A DNA stretch of 40,223 bases from an uncultured Oscillospiraceae bacterium (GTDB lineage Bacteria > Bacillota > Clostridia > Oscillospirales > Oscillospiraceae), in contig CAJFVK010000013.1 of NCBI GenBank assembly GCA_904420435.1, positions 1 to 40,223 on the forward strand. Direction: 5' to 3'. A program made the position numbers and the translations under genes. The notes under the pieces are model-generated. The model was not told the DNA's origin, made no database searches, and worked only from the letters and a program-made list of their open reading frames with translations. Shown in pieces: positions 1 through 11,111 of this stretch. The first letter of the stretch is position 1. Every line of letters starts with the position of its first letter.

Positions 1-318
1 GATGACCAGGATAGCGCCGTCCATCTGAGCAGCGCCGGTGATCATGTTCTTGATATAGTCGGCGTGGCCCGGGCAGTCAACGTGGGCATAGTGACGCTTC
101 TCGGTCTCGTACTCCACGTGGGCGGTGTTGATGGTAATGCCGCGCTCACGCTCCTCAGGAGCCTTATCAATGCTGGAGTAGTCGGTGTACTGGGCCTTGC
201 CCTGCAGGGCCAGCCACTTGGTGATGGCAGCGGTCAGAGTGGTCTTGCCGTGGTCAACGTGGCCAATGGTGCCGATGTTGACATGGGGCTTCGTTCTCTC
301 AAATTTCTGCTTAGCCAT
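1..318 (-). CDS. tuf: Elongation factor Tu, N-terminal part (cut by window edge)
   Basis: EF-Tu carries aminoacyl-tRNA to the ribosome as a GTPase. The visible 106 residues are the start of the G domain: [14 protein letters not shown], the P-loop [10 protein letters not shown] near residues 18-27, the switch I segment ending in RGITI, and the G3 motif DCPGHADY. The start is the ATG at 316-318, behind AGGAGGA. The gene continues off the low-coordinate end, so the NKXD motif and the two beta-barrel domains are not seen. It is the last gene of the str cluster and has its own promoter in the gap to fusA. Identification is secure. Confidence 0.97.
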   Translation of the reverse strand, partial: MAKQKFERTKPHVNIGTIGHVDHGKTTLTAAITKWLALQGKAQYTDYSSIDKAPEERERGITINTAHVEYETEKRHYAHVDCPGHADYIKNMITGAAQMDGAILVI

Positions 319-387
319 TTGGGAAATCCTCCTATCAAATCTTAAAGTAATCTACACTCATTTCAGCGTTACCGACATAACGCTCAT

Positions 388-416
388 ATTTTACAATATT
401 TAGCTGGAAAATGCAA
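388..416 (-). promoter_or_regulatory. Predicted tuf promoter
   Basis: On the minus strand, TTGCAT (411-416) and TAAAAT (388-393) are separated by 17 bp, about 70 bp upstream of the tuf start. This would let tuf be transcribed separately from fusA. Seen by eye only. Confidence 0.55.
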
Positions 417-452
417 TACAGTTTTAGGATTTCAACGAAAATCCGTGCGGTC

Positions 453-2561
<2,109 letters not shown>

Positions 2562-2585
2562 ACTTGTTTCTCCTAACTTAATTAG

Positions 2586-3056
2586 TTACCAACGGAAATG
2601 GGCGAACGCCTTGTTGGATTCGGCCATCTTGTGGGTATCCTCGCGCTTCTTCACGGCGCTGCCGGTGTTGTTGGCGGCGTCCATGATCTCGGCGGCCAGG
2701 CGCTCGGCCATGGTCCGCTCGCTGCGGGCGCGGGAATAGGTGGTCAGCCAGCGCAGGCCAAGGGTCTGCCGCCGGGCGGGCCGGACGTCGATAGGCACCT
2801 GATAGGTGGCGCCGCCCACACGGCGGGCCTTGACCTCCAGGCTGGGCATGATGTTGTCCATGGCGGCGGTGAACACCTCCAGGGGCTCGTTGCCGGTCTT
2901 CTCCTTGACGATGTCAAAGGCGCCGTACACGACCTTCTGCGCCACGCCCTTCTTGCCGTCCACCATAATGCTGTTGACCAGCTTGGTCACCAGAACGCTA
3001 TTGTACATAGGATCCGGCAGAATTTCTCTTTTGGGAACATTACCTCTTCTGGGCAC
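2586..3056 (-). CDS. rpsG: 30S ribosomal protein S7
   Basis: Binds the 3' major domain of 16S rRNA and nucleates 30S head assembly. I chose the GTG at 3054-3056, giving 156 aa beginning (f)[10 protein letters not shown], the normal S7 N-terminus and length. The GTG stands about 7 nt after AAGGAGGG. The in-frame ATG 18 bp upstream overlaps that ribosome-binding site and would add six residues not typical of S7. The gene ends with the family-typical NKAFAHFRW. It lies between rpsL and fusA. Confidence 0.96.
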   Translation of the reverse strand: MPRRGNVPKREILPDPMYNSVLVTKLVNSIMVDGKKGVAQKVVYGAFDIVKEKTGNEPLEVFTAAMDNIMPSLEVKARRVGGATYQVPIDVRPARRQTLGLRWLTTYSRARSERTMAERLAAEIMDAANNTGSAVKKREDTHKMAESNKAFAHFRW

Positions 3057-3202
3057 TTTGCTTCCCTCCTTCATTAAAAATTATGAATTCATAGGTACTC
3101 TCTGCGCAAAGCGCAGCGTATTGCCTGCCAAAGAGGTACGCCACAGTTGATGTATGGTCAAAAACCATGTCTACCTATTCGGCAAAGCGGGGGAATGCGC
3201 TC

Positions 3203-3619
3203 TTACTTGGCCTTGGGGCGCTTGGCGCCGTACTTGGAGCGGGCCTGCATACGGCCCTGGACGCCCTGGGTATCCAGCGTACCGCGGATGATGTGGTAAC
3301 GCACGCCAGGCAGGTCCTTCACACGGCCGCCGCGGATCATGACCACGGAGTGCTCCTGCAGGCTGTGGCCCTCGCCGGGAATATAGGCGGTGACCTCATA
3401 GCCGTTGGTCAGGCGCACACGAGCGATCTTACGCAGTGCGGAGTTGGGCTTCTTGGGGGTAGCGGTACGAACAGCGGTGCACACGCCGCGCTTCTGGGGA
3501 GAAGGCAGATCGGTGGTTCTGTTCTTCAGGGTGTTCAGGCCGTGCTGCATGGCAGGGCTGTTGGACTTGTAAGTCACCTGATCTCTACCCTTACGGACCA
3601 ACTGATTGAAAGTAGGCAT
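3203..3619 (-). CDS. rpsL: 30S ribosomal protein S12
   Basis: Decoding-centre protein, 138 aa, the same length as Bacillus S12 (longer than the 124-aa E. coli form because of an N-terminal insertion). It starts [12 protein letters not shown] at the ATG 3617-3619 behind AAGGAG. The streptomycin-site segment [11 protein letters not shown] (residues 54-64) keeps both lysines, and the second site [14 protein letters not shown] is also wild type, so no streptomycin-resistance substitution is visible. The open frame extends upstream, but the sequence there is not S12-like. Confidence 0.97.
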   Translation of the reverse strand: MPTFNQLVRKGRDQVTYKSNSPAMQHGLNTLKNRTTDLPSPQKRGVCTAVRTATPKKPNSALRKIARVRLTNGYEVTAYIPGEGHSLQEHSVVMIRGGRVKDLPGVRYHIIRGTLDTQGVQGRMQARSKYGAKRPKAK

Positions 3620-3714
3620 GGTTTTCTCCTTTCTTAAAAAATATGGATTTCCGGGAGCAGGGCTCCCTATATTTTTGACAGGATACAGAAAAATATCCCG
3701 CAAAAACCAAAAAC

Positions 3715-3963
3715 TTATTGGCGCACCAGAGCCACTACCGCGGCGCCCACCTGGATGCCAGCGGCCTTGCCCAGCTCCGCCATGGTGAAGCCTCCCTCGG
3801 CGGGAACGCCCAGCTCGCCGCACAGGGCGGCCAGCGCTCCCGTAATGGACGGATCGGCGTCGTCTGCCAGGAGGACCTGGACGGCTCTGCCTTCCCGGAC
3901 GGCCCTGCGGGACTGCTTGACGCCCACCACCTTCGGCTGGTTCAAAAGCTCTCGCAGCTGCAC
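3715..3963 (-). CDS. ybxF: L7Ae-family ribosomal protein (YbxF-like)
   Basis: Small K-turn RNA-binding protein of the L7Ae/L30e fold, 82 aa. It starts at the GTG 3961-3963 about 6 nt after GGAGGG. Family features are [14 protein letters not shown] (residues 14-27), the segment [10 protein letters not shown] (31-40) and an alternating hydrophobic C-terminus ending AAVVALVRQ. In Bacillus the homologue precedes rpsL, as here. Upstream codons of the open frame lie across the promoter and do not look coding. It is the first gene of the str operon in this genome; rpoBC is not upstream. Confidence 0.85.
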   Translation of the reverse strand: MQLRELLNQPKVVGVKQSRRAVREGRAVQVLLADDADPSITGALAALCGELGVPAEGGFTMAELGKAAGIQVGAAVVALVRQ

Positions 3964-4020
3964 GCAATTCCCTCCATTTTGGCGCACCAAAATTCGCAGA
4001 ATAGATCCACGCAAGTTGGC

Positions 4021-4049
4021 ATTATACCATATTGGAATTCCGCCGTCAA
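4021..4049 (-). promoter_or_regulatory. Predicted str operon promoter
   Basis: TTGACG (4044-4049) and TATAAT (4021-4026) on the minus strand are separated by 17 bp, about 60 bp before the GTG of the L7Ae-like gene. This is a near-consensus housekeeping promoter and implies that the str operon starts here. The rest of the 380-bp gap (3964-4343) holds only the inverted repeat at 4176-4210 and no credible gene. Confidence 0.8.
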
Positions 4050-4175
4050 GCGTTTCTTTCCTTGAAATTTCCAGTACCGGCCTGGGTATTTCCCGTGGTT
4101 TTGCACGGTTTTCCCCCAAAGGCCTTTCGGTTTCCGCCGTGCTTTGGAAAAGTCCTTCCCGCCGTCCGTCAGGAG

Positions 4176-4210
4176 GCCGCCGGAGAAGTCCGTGGGACTT
4201 CTCCGGCGGC
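4176..4210 (-). terminator. Perfect 16-bp inverted repeat, probable rpoD terminator
   Basis: Arms 4176-4191 and 4195-4210 (GCCGCCGGAGAAGTCC and its complement) are perfect, with a 3-nt loop. It lies about 130 bp after the rpoD stop and before the str promoter. There is no strong T-run on the minus strand (only CTTTTCC some 25 nt on), so intrinsic termination is plausible but unproven. Confidence 0.5.
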
Positions 4211-4343
4211 CCGGCTGTTTCAGGAAGATTTCTGGCAGGTGAGGTAACGCGGGACGCTGCCCTCATCCGCCGGCGCTGCGCTGGGCTCCCGCGGGGGCCC
4301 CGAAAACTGCGCCCCTGTCTGACGGGAGCTCCCTTCCCCTGCC

Positions 4344-5732
4344 TCAGTTCAGGAAATCCTTCAGCTTCTTGGAGCGGGACGGATGCCGCAGTTTCCTGAG
4401 GGCCTTGGCCTCGATCTGGCGGATGCGCTCCCGGGTAACGTTGAACTCCTTGCCAACCTCCTCCAAGGTGCGGCTGCGGCCGTCCTCAATGCCGAAGCGG
4501 AGCTTGAGCACCTTCTCCTCCCGGGGGGTCAGGGTGCTGAGCACATCCACCAGCTGCTCCTTGAGCAGCGTGAAGCTGGCCGCCTCGCTGGGCTCGCTGG
4601 CCCCCTCGTCGGGGATGAAATCCCCTAGGTGGCTGTCCTCCTCCTCGCCGATGGGGGTTTCCAGGGAAACCGGCTCCTGGGCGATCTTCAAAATCTCCCG
4701 CACCTTCTCCACAGGCATCCCCATCTCCGCGGAGATCTCCTCCGGGGAGGGGTCGTGGCCCAACTCCTGGAGGAGCTGCCGGCTGACCCGGATCACCTTG
4801 TTGATGGTCTCCACCATATGGACCGGGATCCGGATGGTCCGGGCCTGGTCGGCGATGGCCCGGGTGATGGCCTGCCGGATCCACCAGGTGGCGTAGGTGG
4901 AGAACTTGTAGCCCTTGGTGTAGTCGAACTTCTCCACCGCCTTGATCAGGCCCAGGTTTCCCTCCTGGATCAGGTCCAGAAACAGCATGCCCCGGCCTAC
5001 ATACCGCTTGGCGATGGACACCACCAGACGGAGGTTGGCCTCCGCCAGCTTCTGCTTGGCGGCCTCCCCCGCGTGGCGCTTGGCCTCCAGCTCCTTGCGC
5101 TCCGCCTCCGGCAGCTCCACGCCGTCCTCCTTGGCCATCCGGAGGGTCTCCGCCGCGTTGTTCCCGTCCGTCATGGCAGTGGCCAGCTTGATCTCCTCAT
5201 CCGGCGCCAGCAGGGGCACCTTGCCGATTTCCTTCAGGTACATCCGCACCGGGTCGTCGATGGAGAAGCTGTCCACCAGGGTGTTGGGGTCCACCAGCTC
5301 CTCTTCCTCGATCTCCGAGATCTCGTCCATGGGCGGCTCCATATCGTCAGGGAGCTCCGGGAGCAGGTCCTCCTCCGTTCCGATCTCGATGCCCAGGGCC
5401 TCCAGGGAGTCGTAGATGTGCTCCATCTGCTCGCTGTCCAGGTCGATGTCGTCCAGCACCTCCATCATCTCCGTGGAGTCCACCTTGCCCCGCTTCTTGC
5501 CCCGGGCAAAGAAATCCATCAGCTTCTCGTTGCTGTTGAGGATGGGGGCTGCGGAGAGGGTCGCCACCAGCTTCTCATCCAGCTTCTGGAGCGGGTGCTT
5601 TTCTCCCTCGGATTTTCCGTTATCACGCTTCGCGGCACGCTTGACGGGCTTGATCTCCAGCTCGGGCAGCTCCTCCAGGGGCGTATCCTCCACCAGATCA
5701 TTCACATCTACGTGCTCGAAATCCTTACTCAT
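4344..5732 (-). CDS. rpoD: Primary sigma factor (sigma-70/SigA)
   Basis: Housekeeping sigma factor, 462 aa. Order of parts: an acidic N-terminal region with a 1.1-like segment (about 45-115), region 1.2 [16 protein letters not shown] (160-175), region 2 with [25 protein letters not shown] and the 2.4 helix [17 protein letters not shown] (280-296), region 3, and region 4.2 [20 protein letters not shown] near the C-terminus. The first bases, ATGAGTAA, contain the dnaG stop, so the two genes overlap by 8 bp and are probably translationally coupled. The ribosome-binding site GGAGGAAAG lies inside the end of dnaG. Confidence 0.97.
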   Translation of the reverse strand: MSKDFEHVDVNDLVEDTPLEELPELEIKPVKRAAKRDNGKSEGEKHPLQKLDEKLVATLSAAPILNSNEKLMDFFARGKKRGKVDSTEMMEVLDDIDLDSEQMEHIYDSLEALGIEIGTEEDLLPELPDDMEPPMDEISEIEEEELVDPNTLVDSFSIDDPVRMYLKEIGKVPLLAPDEEIKLATAMTDGNNAAETLRMAKEDGVELPEAERKELEAKRHAGEAAKQKLAEANLRLVVSIAKRYVGRGMLFLDLIQEGNLGLIKAVEKFDYTKGYKFSTYATWWIRQAITRAIADQARTIRIPVHMVETINKVIRVSRQLLQELGHDPSPEEISAEMGMPVEKVREILKIAQEPVSLETPIGEEEDSHLGDFIPDEGASEPSEAASFTLLKEQLVDVLSTLTPREEKVLKLRFGIEDGRSRTLEEVGKEFNVTRERIRQIEAKALRKLRHPSRSKKLKDFLN

Positions 5733-7512
5733 GCTGCTTTCCTCCGTAACCCTTTTTTGTCTTATACTTTTCCTGGGCCGCCAGCAGGGGGTCCACCTGG
5801 GAATCCCCGCGGCGCGCCTGGCAGGCGTCCTTGATAATCCCTATGTAGTCGGCCAGCGCCTGGCGGCTGCGGCTCTTGTCCTCCGGCTTCTGCAGGATGC
5901 CGGACAGATGGTCCATCTCCTCCGCCGTCAGCAGCGGGGCCAGGGCGTTGATCCCCGGGCAGCGTCCCTCCCCCTGGCAGGAGAGCAGGGCGCCGTAGAT
6001 TTTACCCAGAAGCGGGGAGGAAAATTCCTCCGCCGCCAGTCCACCGCAGAGGGGGTACAGGCTCTCGTCCCGCAGCAGCAGGCGGATGACCCCCTCCTCG
6101 GCCATGGCCGAGCGGACGTCCGTATAGTGGATCGACCGCTCCCTGGGCTGGGCCTGGCGGACCGGGTTCAGCGCCTCCTGGCGGAGGGCGGAGCGCTCCC
6201 GTCCGGCCTGCTTCTGCCGGGAGCGCTTGACTTCCAACTGCATGGCCTCGGCGCTGATGCCGGCCTTCGCCGCGGCCCGGCCGGCGTAGATCTCCCGCTC
6301 CACCGCGTCGGGCAGGCGGGCGATAAGGGCGCTGACCTCCTTGGCGTACTCCACCTTCTGGGCGTCGTTTTGCAGGTCATATTTGCCGGCCACAGCCGCC
6401 AGCTGGTACTCCACCTGGTTTTCGCTGCCGGAGAGGATGGCCTCGAAGGCCTCCCTCCCCTGGAGCTTGATAAAGTCGTCCACGTCCTGTTTCACCGGCT
6501 GGCCGTCCACCATCCGGTTGGGCAGCTGGAGCACCCGGACGGAAAACTCCGTGTTCCGCAGCAGCTCGATGGCCTTCTCGGTGGCGGCCTTCCCCGCCCC
6601 GTCGTTGTCGTAGCAGAGGACCAGCTCCTTGGTGTAGCGGCTGAGCAGGTGGATCTGCTCCGTGGTCAGGGCGGTGCCCATGGAGGCCACCGCGTTGTCA
6701 AACCCCGCCTGGTGGAGGGTGATCACGTCGATATTCCCCTCGCAGAGGATGATATTGGGCCGCTTGGTCTTCTTGGCCAGGTTCAGCCCGTAGAGCACCC
6801 GCCGCTTGCTGTAGACCGCTGTTTCCGAGGTGTTCATATACTTAGGCTCGCTCTTGTCCAGCACCCGGCCGCCGAAGGCCACCACGTCCCCCCGGACGTC
6901 AATCACCGGGAACATGAGCCGGTTGCGGAACTTGTCATAGAGCCGGCCCTTGCTGTTCTGCACCACGAGGCCCGCCGCCAGCAGCTCGCCCTTGGTATAG
7001 CCGGCGGCGATCATGGCCGTCAGGAGGCTGTCCCACTGGTCCAGGGAGGCCCCCAGTCCGAAGTTCATGGCGGTCTTCCGGGAGATCTTCCGCTTTTTCA
7101 GGTACTCCAGCACCGCCTGGCCCTGGGGCGCGTTGAGGTTCTCATAGTAAAAGCGTGCCGCCGCCCGGTTCAGCTCCAGAATCCGCGCCCTGCGCCGGGA
7201 TGCCTCCCGGTCCTCCGTCTCCTCGGGCACCTCCATATTGGCCCGCTTGGCCAGGAAGCGCACCGCGTCCGGGAAGGAGAGGTTCTCCTCCTCCATAATG
7301 AAGTTGATGACGCCGCCGCCCTTCTTGCAGCCGAAGCAGTGGTAGATCTGCTTGTCCGTGGAAACGGAGAAGGAGCCGGTCTTCTCATTGTGGAAGGGGC
7401 ACAGGCCAAAGTAGTTGTTGCCCTTCTTGGTGAGATGCACATAGGAGGACACGACATCTAAAATGTCGTTGCGGGCCACCAGCTCGTCCAAAAATTCCTG
7501 CGAAAATGCCAC
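5725..7512 (-). CDS. dnaG: DNA primase
   Basis: Synthesises RNA primers at the replication fork; 595 aa from the GTG at 7510-7512, which follows AAAGGAGG at ideal spacing. A TTG 21 bp further upstream is the only other in-frame start and overlaps that ribosome-binding site, so I reject it. The zinc finger is CPFH...C..C (about C38, H41, C59, C62). The catalytic core follows, with the Toprim motifs [15 protein letters not shown] and [12 protein letters not shown], then a DnaB-binding-like C-terminal region. It is transcribed into rpoD, the usual macromolecular-synthesis pairing. Confidence 0.96.
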   Translation of the reverse strand: MAFSQEFLDELVARNDILDVVSSYVHLTKKGNNYFGLCPFHNEKTGSFSVSTDKQIYHCFGCKKGGGVINFIMEEENLSFPDAVRFLAKRANMEVPEETEDREASRRRARILELNRAAARFYYENLNAPQGQAVLEYLKKRKISRKTAMNFGLGASLDQWDSLLTAMIAAGYTKGELLAAGLVVQNSKGRLYDKFRNRLMFPVIDVRGDVVAFGGRVLDKSEPKYMNTSETAVYSKRRVLYGLNLAKKTKRPNIILCEGNIDVITLHQAGFDNAVASMGTALTTEQIHLLSRYTKELVLCYDNDGAGKAATEKAIELLRNTEFSVRVLQLPNRMVDGQPVKQDVDDFIKLQGREAFEAILSGSENQVEYQLAAVAGKYDLQNDAQKVEYAKEVSALIARLPDAVEREIYAGRAAAKAGISAEAMQLEVKRSRQKQAGRERSALRQEALNPVRQAQPRERSIHYTDVRSAMAEEGVIRLLLRDESLYPLCGGLAAEEFSSPLLGKIYGALLSCQGEGRCPGINALAPLLTAEEMDHLSGILQKPEDKSRSRQALADYIGIIKDACQARRGDSQVDPLLAAQEKYKTKKGYGGKQHE

Positions 7513-7658
7513 GCTTGTCCTCCTTTCCGGCAAAGCCGCTGAATTCTGCTATCTTACTATACGCCGTCCGGAGGAAAAACACTCTTTTTTGAGGAAAATT
7601 TTTTGATGGAGGGAAAAGGCTGCGAAAGAAAGCCGGTTCCAGCGGCCATGCGCAGGAA

Positions 7659-7689
7659 GGACCGGCGGCCCATCCAGGGCCGCCGGTCC
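7659..7689 (-). terminator. Hairpin after yjdF
   Basis: A perfect 13-bp stem (7659-7671 with 7677-7689) with a 5-nt loop, just past the yjdF stop on the minus strand. There is no T-run, so it is a terminator candidate by position only. Confidence 0.4.
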
Positions 7690-7700
7690 CCGCTCCGGGG

Positions 7701-8123
7701 CTAGTGCCCCCGGCGCTTTTCCCGGCGCTTCGCCTTCCGCTGCTCGTACTGCGCCTGCCGCCGCTCCTCCCGGTCCGCCCTGCGGCGGTCCCTCCGGGCG
7801 GCCTGGTTCTGCTCCCGCTGCTTTTGCAGCGCCTGCTGGGCCTTGGTGCCGGTTCCGCTCCGGGCCAGGTCCTGCCGGACCTGGCGCCGCATCCGCTTCG
7901 CCTTCACCGGGCGGTCCGCCCTCCCTTCGTCGGGCAGAGCCGGAGAGAAGTCCAGTGCGCTCCAGCAGCGCAGCACATACTCGTAGACCTCCCCGTCGGT
8001 GGGCTCCCCGCCAAAGACTGTGCGGCACGCCTGGTACCGTCCGGCCTCCCGGCGCTCCCACAGCCCAACCCAGAACGGCTCCTCAAAATAGACCGTCAGG
8101 GCTGTCCGGGCACATGGTTCCAT
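7701..8123 (-). CDS. yjdF: YjdF family protein (DUF2992)
   Basis: Small protein of unknown biochemical role, 140 aa. It starts MEPCARTALTVYFEEPFWVG at the ATG 8121-8123 behind GAAAGGAGGAAG. The N-terminal half has the YjdF pattern (a beta strand with VYFE.PFWVGLWER, then YQACRTVFGGEPTDGEVYEYVL). The C-terminal half (about 90-140) is a highly basic helix rich in Arg, Lys and Gln ending KRREKRRGH. In Firmicutes, yjdF genes are controlled by a riboswitch sensing azaaromatic compounds, which suggests a detoxification role; a matching leader is present here. The family call comes from pattern recognition. Confidence 0.8.
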   Translation of the reverse strand: MEPCARTALTVYFEEPFWVGLWERREAGRYQACRTVFGGEPTDGEVYEYVLRCWSALDFSPALPDEGRADRPVKAKRMRRQVRQDLARSGTGTKAQQALQKQREQNQAARRDRRRADREERRQAQYEQRKAKRREKRRGH

Positions 8124-8140
8124 TGCCCGCTTCCTCCTTT

Positions 8141-8242
8141 CGCCTGGAATCACGGAGAATGGACAACCAAGGAGGCAGGTTACTGACAGCGGCGGTTCCG
8201 CTGCGCCCGGACTACCAACCGGGCCGTGTTTTGATCTCCGAC
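8141..8242 (-). ncRNA. Candidate yjdF riboswitch (5' leader)
   Basis: The leader of yjdF begins almost at the predicted transcription start (about 8242) and is closed by a 6-bp helix, CGGAGA (minus strand, from 8235-8240) with TCTCCG (8153-8158). Inside are two compact hairpins, CCCGG/CCGGG and CAGCGG/CCGCTG, followed by an unpaired segment with GTAACCTGCC. The ribosome-binding site lies just outside the closing helix, which suits translational control. The position in front of a yjdF gene is the main argument; a covariance-model match was not tested. Confidence 0.65.
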
Positions 8243-8248
8243 GCATCC

Positions 8249-8277
8249 AGTATAGCAGAGGCTGCCTCCCCTGGCAA
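8249..8277 (-). promoter_or_regulatory. yjdF promoter
   Basis: TTGCCA (8272-8277) and TATACT (8249-8254) on the minus strand, 17 bp apart. The start point would fall at the 5' end of the candidate riboswitch. Confidence 0.75.
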
Positions 8278-8368
8278 CAGCCGGATAAATTCTCAAATTT
8301 TATTCATATTTTATGCTAAAAATAGCACAAAATCCAGAATTATTCATCGAAAATGTGCATAAAATCTC

Positions 8369-8397
8369 TTGATTTCCGGCAGATGACCTGTTAGAAT
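8369..8397 (+). promoter_or_regulatory. Promoter of the SLH protein gene
   Basis: TTGATT (8369-8374) and TAGAAT (8392-8397) with 17 bp between, about 70 bp before the ATG. It is divergent from the yjdF promoter; the remainder of the 341-bp gap is AT-rich with nothing else recognised. Confidence 0.7.
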
Positions 8398-8464
8398 AGC
8401 CCCCGTAACCCCCCGCCGGCTCCCAGAGGCCAGCCGGGGAACGAAATGAGGAGGACTGACGTAC

Positions 8465-11038
8465 ATGAAAAAACCGACGCAAGGCGCCCTGGCCGCGCTG
8501 CTGACTGCATCCATGGCGGCGGGCCTGGGGATGACCCCGGCGGCCGCCTTTGGAGATACCGGCGGTCACTGGGGCGAGGCCGCCATCGACCGCTGGAGGG
8601 ACCACGGGGTCATCAACGGCTATGAGAACGGAAACTTTGATCCCAACGGCCAGATGAACCGGGCCGAGGTGGCCGCCCTGCTGGCCAATCTGCTGGACCT
8701 GCGGGACAAGGCGTCCCTGCAGAAATTCACCGACGTGGAGGCGGACGCCTGGTACGCCGACGCCATCGCCAAGTGTGTAGCCGCCGGCATTCTGGAGGGC
8801 TATGAGGACAACACCATGCGCCCCGGGGAAACCATCTCCCGTGAGCAGGTGTTCGTAATGTTTGCCCGGGCCATCGGCCTGGAGCCCGAGAGGCGCTCGG
8901 ACATCTCCTTCACCGACAGCGACCAGGTTTCCTCCTGGGCCGCCGGGTACATCAACGCCCTGGCGGACCGGGGCGTCCTCACCGGTATGGGGAACGGCGC
9001 CCTGGCCCCCCTCCAGGAGATCAACCGGGCCAGCGCCGTGGCCATGCTGGACAAGGCCATCGGCACCTATGTCAATGAGTCCGGCGCCCAGGTGGAGGCC
9101 GACGGGGACGACAGCCGGATGGTCCTGGTGGTGGCGGAGGATGTGACCGTCACCGGCGAGATGGACCGGCTGGTGGTGTCCGGCAGCGCCACCAACGTGG
9201 TGGTCAGCGACGCCAAGGTGGGCGAACTGGCCGTCATGGCCCGGGACAGCGAGATCTCCCTGGAGGGCGACAGCACCGTGGACACGGTGGAGATCCACCA
9301 GCAGGCCTCCGGCGCGGCCCTGAACGTGTCCAAGGACGCCCAGGTGGAAACCGTGATCTCCGACGCCGACGAGGTGGAGATCGCCGGTGCCGGCAAGGTG
9401 GAGAACGCCCTGATCTCCGGCGACGACACCACCATCAGCACCAGCGGCACCAAGGTGGAGGTCAGCCAGGGTGCCAGCGGCACGGTGGCGGGCGGGAGCC
9501 CGGTAGAGGGCGGCGGCTCCGTCACCACGCCCCCCTCCGATAACGGCGGGTCCGGCGGAAGCGGCGGGTCCGGTGGCAGCGGCGGCTCCGGCGGCGGGTC
9601 CGGTGGGTCCGGCGGGTCCGGCGGTGACAGCGGCGACGAGGAGCAGAAGCAGAGCAGCGTTCTGACCACGGACATCGGCGAGAAGACCTTCCTGGTGGGC
9701 GTACCGGTGGAGTTCACCTTCAGCACCATTGCCAACGACGACGCGGGCGTCCTGGCCCGGGCCTACGCCTCCTTTGACAGCGCCGAGGCCATTGAGAAGC
9801 TGGAGTACTATGAGGTCCAGGACGGCCAGTGGCACGAGTTCGACGGCGCCTACGGCCCCGAGGGCGGCTTCCCTCTGGCGGATATCACCAGCCGTTTCCG
9901 GGTGACCTTCCGGAGCGCCGGGACCTTCTCCTTCTCCGTCAGCGTCAGGAGCGTGGCGGATGACCGCGTCCTGTGCGAAACCAGCGCCTCCCTCTCCGTG
10001 GGCGAGGTGGGCGAGAACACCGCCCTGGTGAACAGCGCCGAGGCCTTTGAGGCCGCGGCGGCAGCGGGGAAGGATATCGTCCTCACCGGCAGCTTCACCG
10101 CGGAGGAGCCCCTGATGGTCACCCAGGCCATCGCCATCGACGGCAGCGGCTTCACCATCACCAGTACCAACCCGGAAACCGGCAGCAACGGCGGCGGTCT
10201 GATCCTCATGGCCCCCGTTTCCGTGAAGAATCTTACCGTGGCCGGCCCCAACAGCACCGGCAGCGGATGGGACGGCGGCCAGTACGGCATCAAGGTCTAC
10301 AACCACGACGGCACCGTTTTAGAGAACGTCACCGTCACCGGCGCCAACGCCGGCATCCAGGTCAACAGCGCCTCCGTTGCCCTGAAGGGCACCATCGATG
10401 TGTCTGGCAACGAGTTCGGCGGCATCGAGGTGGCCAAGGGCGGCGGCCTGGAGAAGAAGAGCGCCCTGGATCTCTCCGGCGCCACCCTGGTGAACCGCGG
10501 GGAAACCCTGTCCGCTCCCACCGTGTGGGTGGACGGCAACGAGGAGGCCGGCAGCATCACCGGCGGCGAGGCCCTCTATGCCGTGGCCGCCACCGGCACC
10601 AAGACCCACTACTATCTGACCAACTTCGTGGGCCAGGCCATCGCCTCCGCCGGCCAGTACGCCTATGAGGACGGCTACGCCTACCGGGGTTCCTTCGCCG
10701 CCCGGGAGGAGGGCAAGACCGTCACCGTGGACGCCGCCTACACCGCCCAGGCGGCCGCCGAGGACGAGGGCAAGGCCGTGATGCACGACCTGGCCCGCTT
10801 CCTGGGTGCCCTCCACCGCCAGGACGGGGGGCGGACCGTCCAGTCCATCGTCTTCGAGGGGAACACCTATACCTGGAACCAGGACGGCGTTCTGCTGGGC
10901 TCCAACTGGGAGCACGACGGCACCACCCTGGTCAGCCAGATCGTCCAAAAGGCCCTGGGCGGGGAGAGCACCTTCCAGCTCCAGATCGAGGATATCACCC
11001 TGGTCCTCCGCTGCACAGTGGACGGGCTGGCGGGGTAA
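8465..11038 (+). CDS. Secreted SLH-domain surface protein with Gly/Ser linker
   Basis: Predicted cell-wall-attached protein, 857 aa. Residues 1-29 form a signal peptide ending in TPAAA. Three S-layer homology repeats follow (about 29-78, 89-138, 149-200) with TRAE-like motifs NRAE (65-68), SREQ (125-128) and NRAS. Residues 205-345 are short beta-strand repeats rich in V, D, S and T. A Gly/Ser linker spans about 360-392. The C-terminal half (about 400-857) includes a stretch (515-650) resembling a right-handed beta-helix and a terminal domain I do not recognise. The start follows GAGGAGGA. SLH domains bind pyruvylated wall polymer, and a CsaB-type enzyme is encoded at 34911-37130. Ligand or substrate is unknown. 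Confidence 0.88.
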   Translation: MKKPTQGALAALLTASMAAGLGMTPAAAFGDTGGHWGEAAIDRWRDHGVINGYENGNFDPNGQMNRAEVAALLANLLDLRDKASLQKFTDVEADAWYADAIAKCVAAGILEGYEDNTMRPGETISREQVFVMFARAIGLEPERRSDISFTDSDQVSSWAAGYINALADRGVLTGMGNGALAPLQEINRASAVAMLDKAIGTYVNESGAQVEADGDDSRMVLVVAEDVTVTGEMDRLVVSGSATNVVVSDAKVGELAVMARDSEISLEGDSTVDTVEIHQQASGAALNVSKDAQVETVISDADEVEIAGAGKVENALISGDDTTISTSGTKVEVSQGASGTVAGGSPVEGGGSVTTPPSDNGGSGGSGGSGGSGGSGGGSGGSGGSGGDSGDEEQKQSSVLTTDIGEKTFLVGVPVEFTFSTIANDDAGVLARAYASFDSAEAIEKLEYYEVQDGQWHEFDGAYGPEGGFPLADITSRFRVTFRSAGTFSFSVSVRSVADDRVLCETSASLSVGEVGENTALVNSAEAFEAAAAAGKDIVLTGSFTAEEPLMVTQAIAIDGSGFTITSTNPETGSNGGGLILMAPVSVKNLTVAGPNSTGSGWDGGQYGIKVYNHDGTVLENVTVTGANAGIQVNSASVALKGTIDVSGNEFGGIEVAKGGGLEKKSALDLSGATLVNRGETLSAPTVWVDGNEEAGSITGGEALYAVAATGTKTHYYLTNFVGQAIASAGQYAYEDGYAYRGSFAAREEGKTVTVDAAYTAQAAAEDEGKAVMHDLARFLGALHRQDGGRTVQSIVFEGNTYTWNQDGVLLGSNWEHDGTTLVSQIVQKALGGESTFQLQIEDITLVLRCTVDGLAG

Positions 11039-11070
11039 CCCCGACCGTTTTTATCCAGATTTCGCGCCTT

Positions 11071-11110
11071 TGCGCAAGGCCCCGCAGCAAAAGCTGCGGG
11101 GCCTTGTGCG
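11071..11110. terminator. Bidirectional hairpin between convergent genes
   Basis: A perfect 13-bp stem (11076-11088 with 11093-11105, loop AAAA), extended outward by several pairs, lies between the SLH gene and the convergent PucR-type gene. T-runs are weak on both sides. Confidence 0.65.
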
Positions 11111-11111
11111 T

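Noticed and set aside
3620..3967. N-terminal extension of rpsL, and of the L7Ae-like gene to 4266
   Set aside because: The extensions run across the neighbouring gene or promoter, and the family N-termini start at the internal codons chosen.
5416..7461. 681-codon open frame opposite dnaG
   Set aside because: Shadow of dnaG and rpoD; repetitive L/H/R composition and no ribosome-binding site.
9541..9633. Short direct repeats resembling a CRISPR or tandem-repeat array
   Set aside because: They encode the in-frame Gly/Ser linker of the SLH protein; units are 6-12 bp without spacers.
8300..10306. 668-codon open frame opposite the SLH gene
   Set aside because: Antisense shadow; the plus-strand gene has signal peptide, SLH motifs, promoter and ribosome-binding site.
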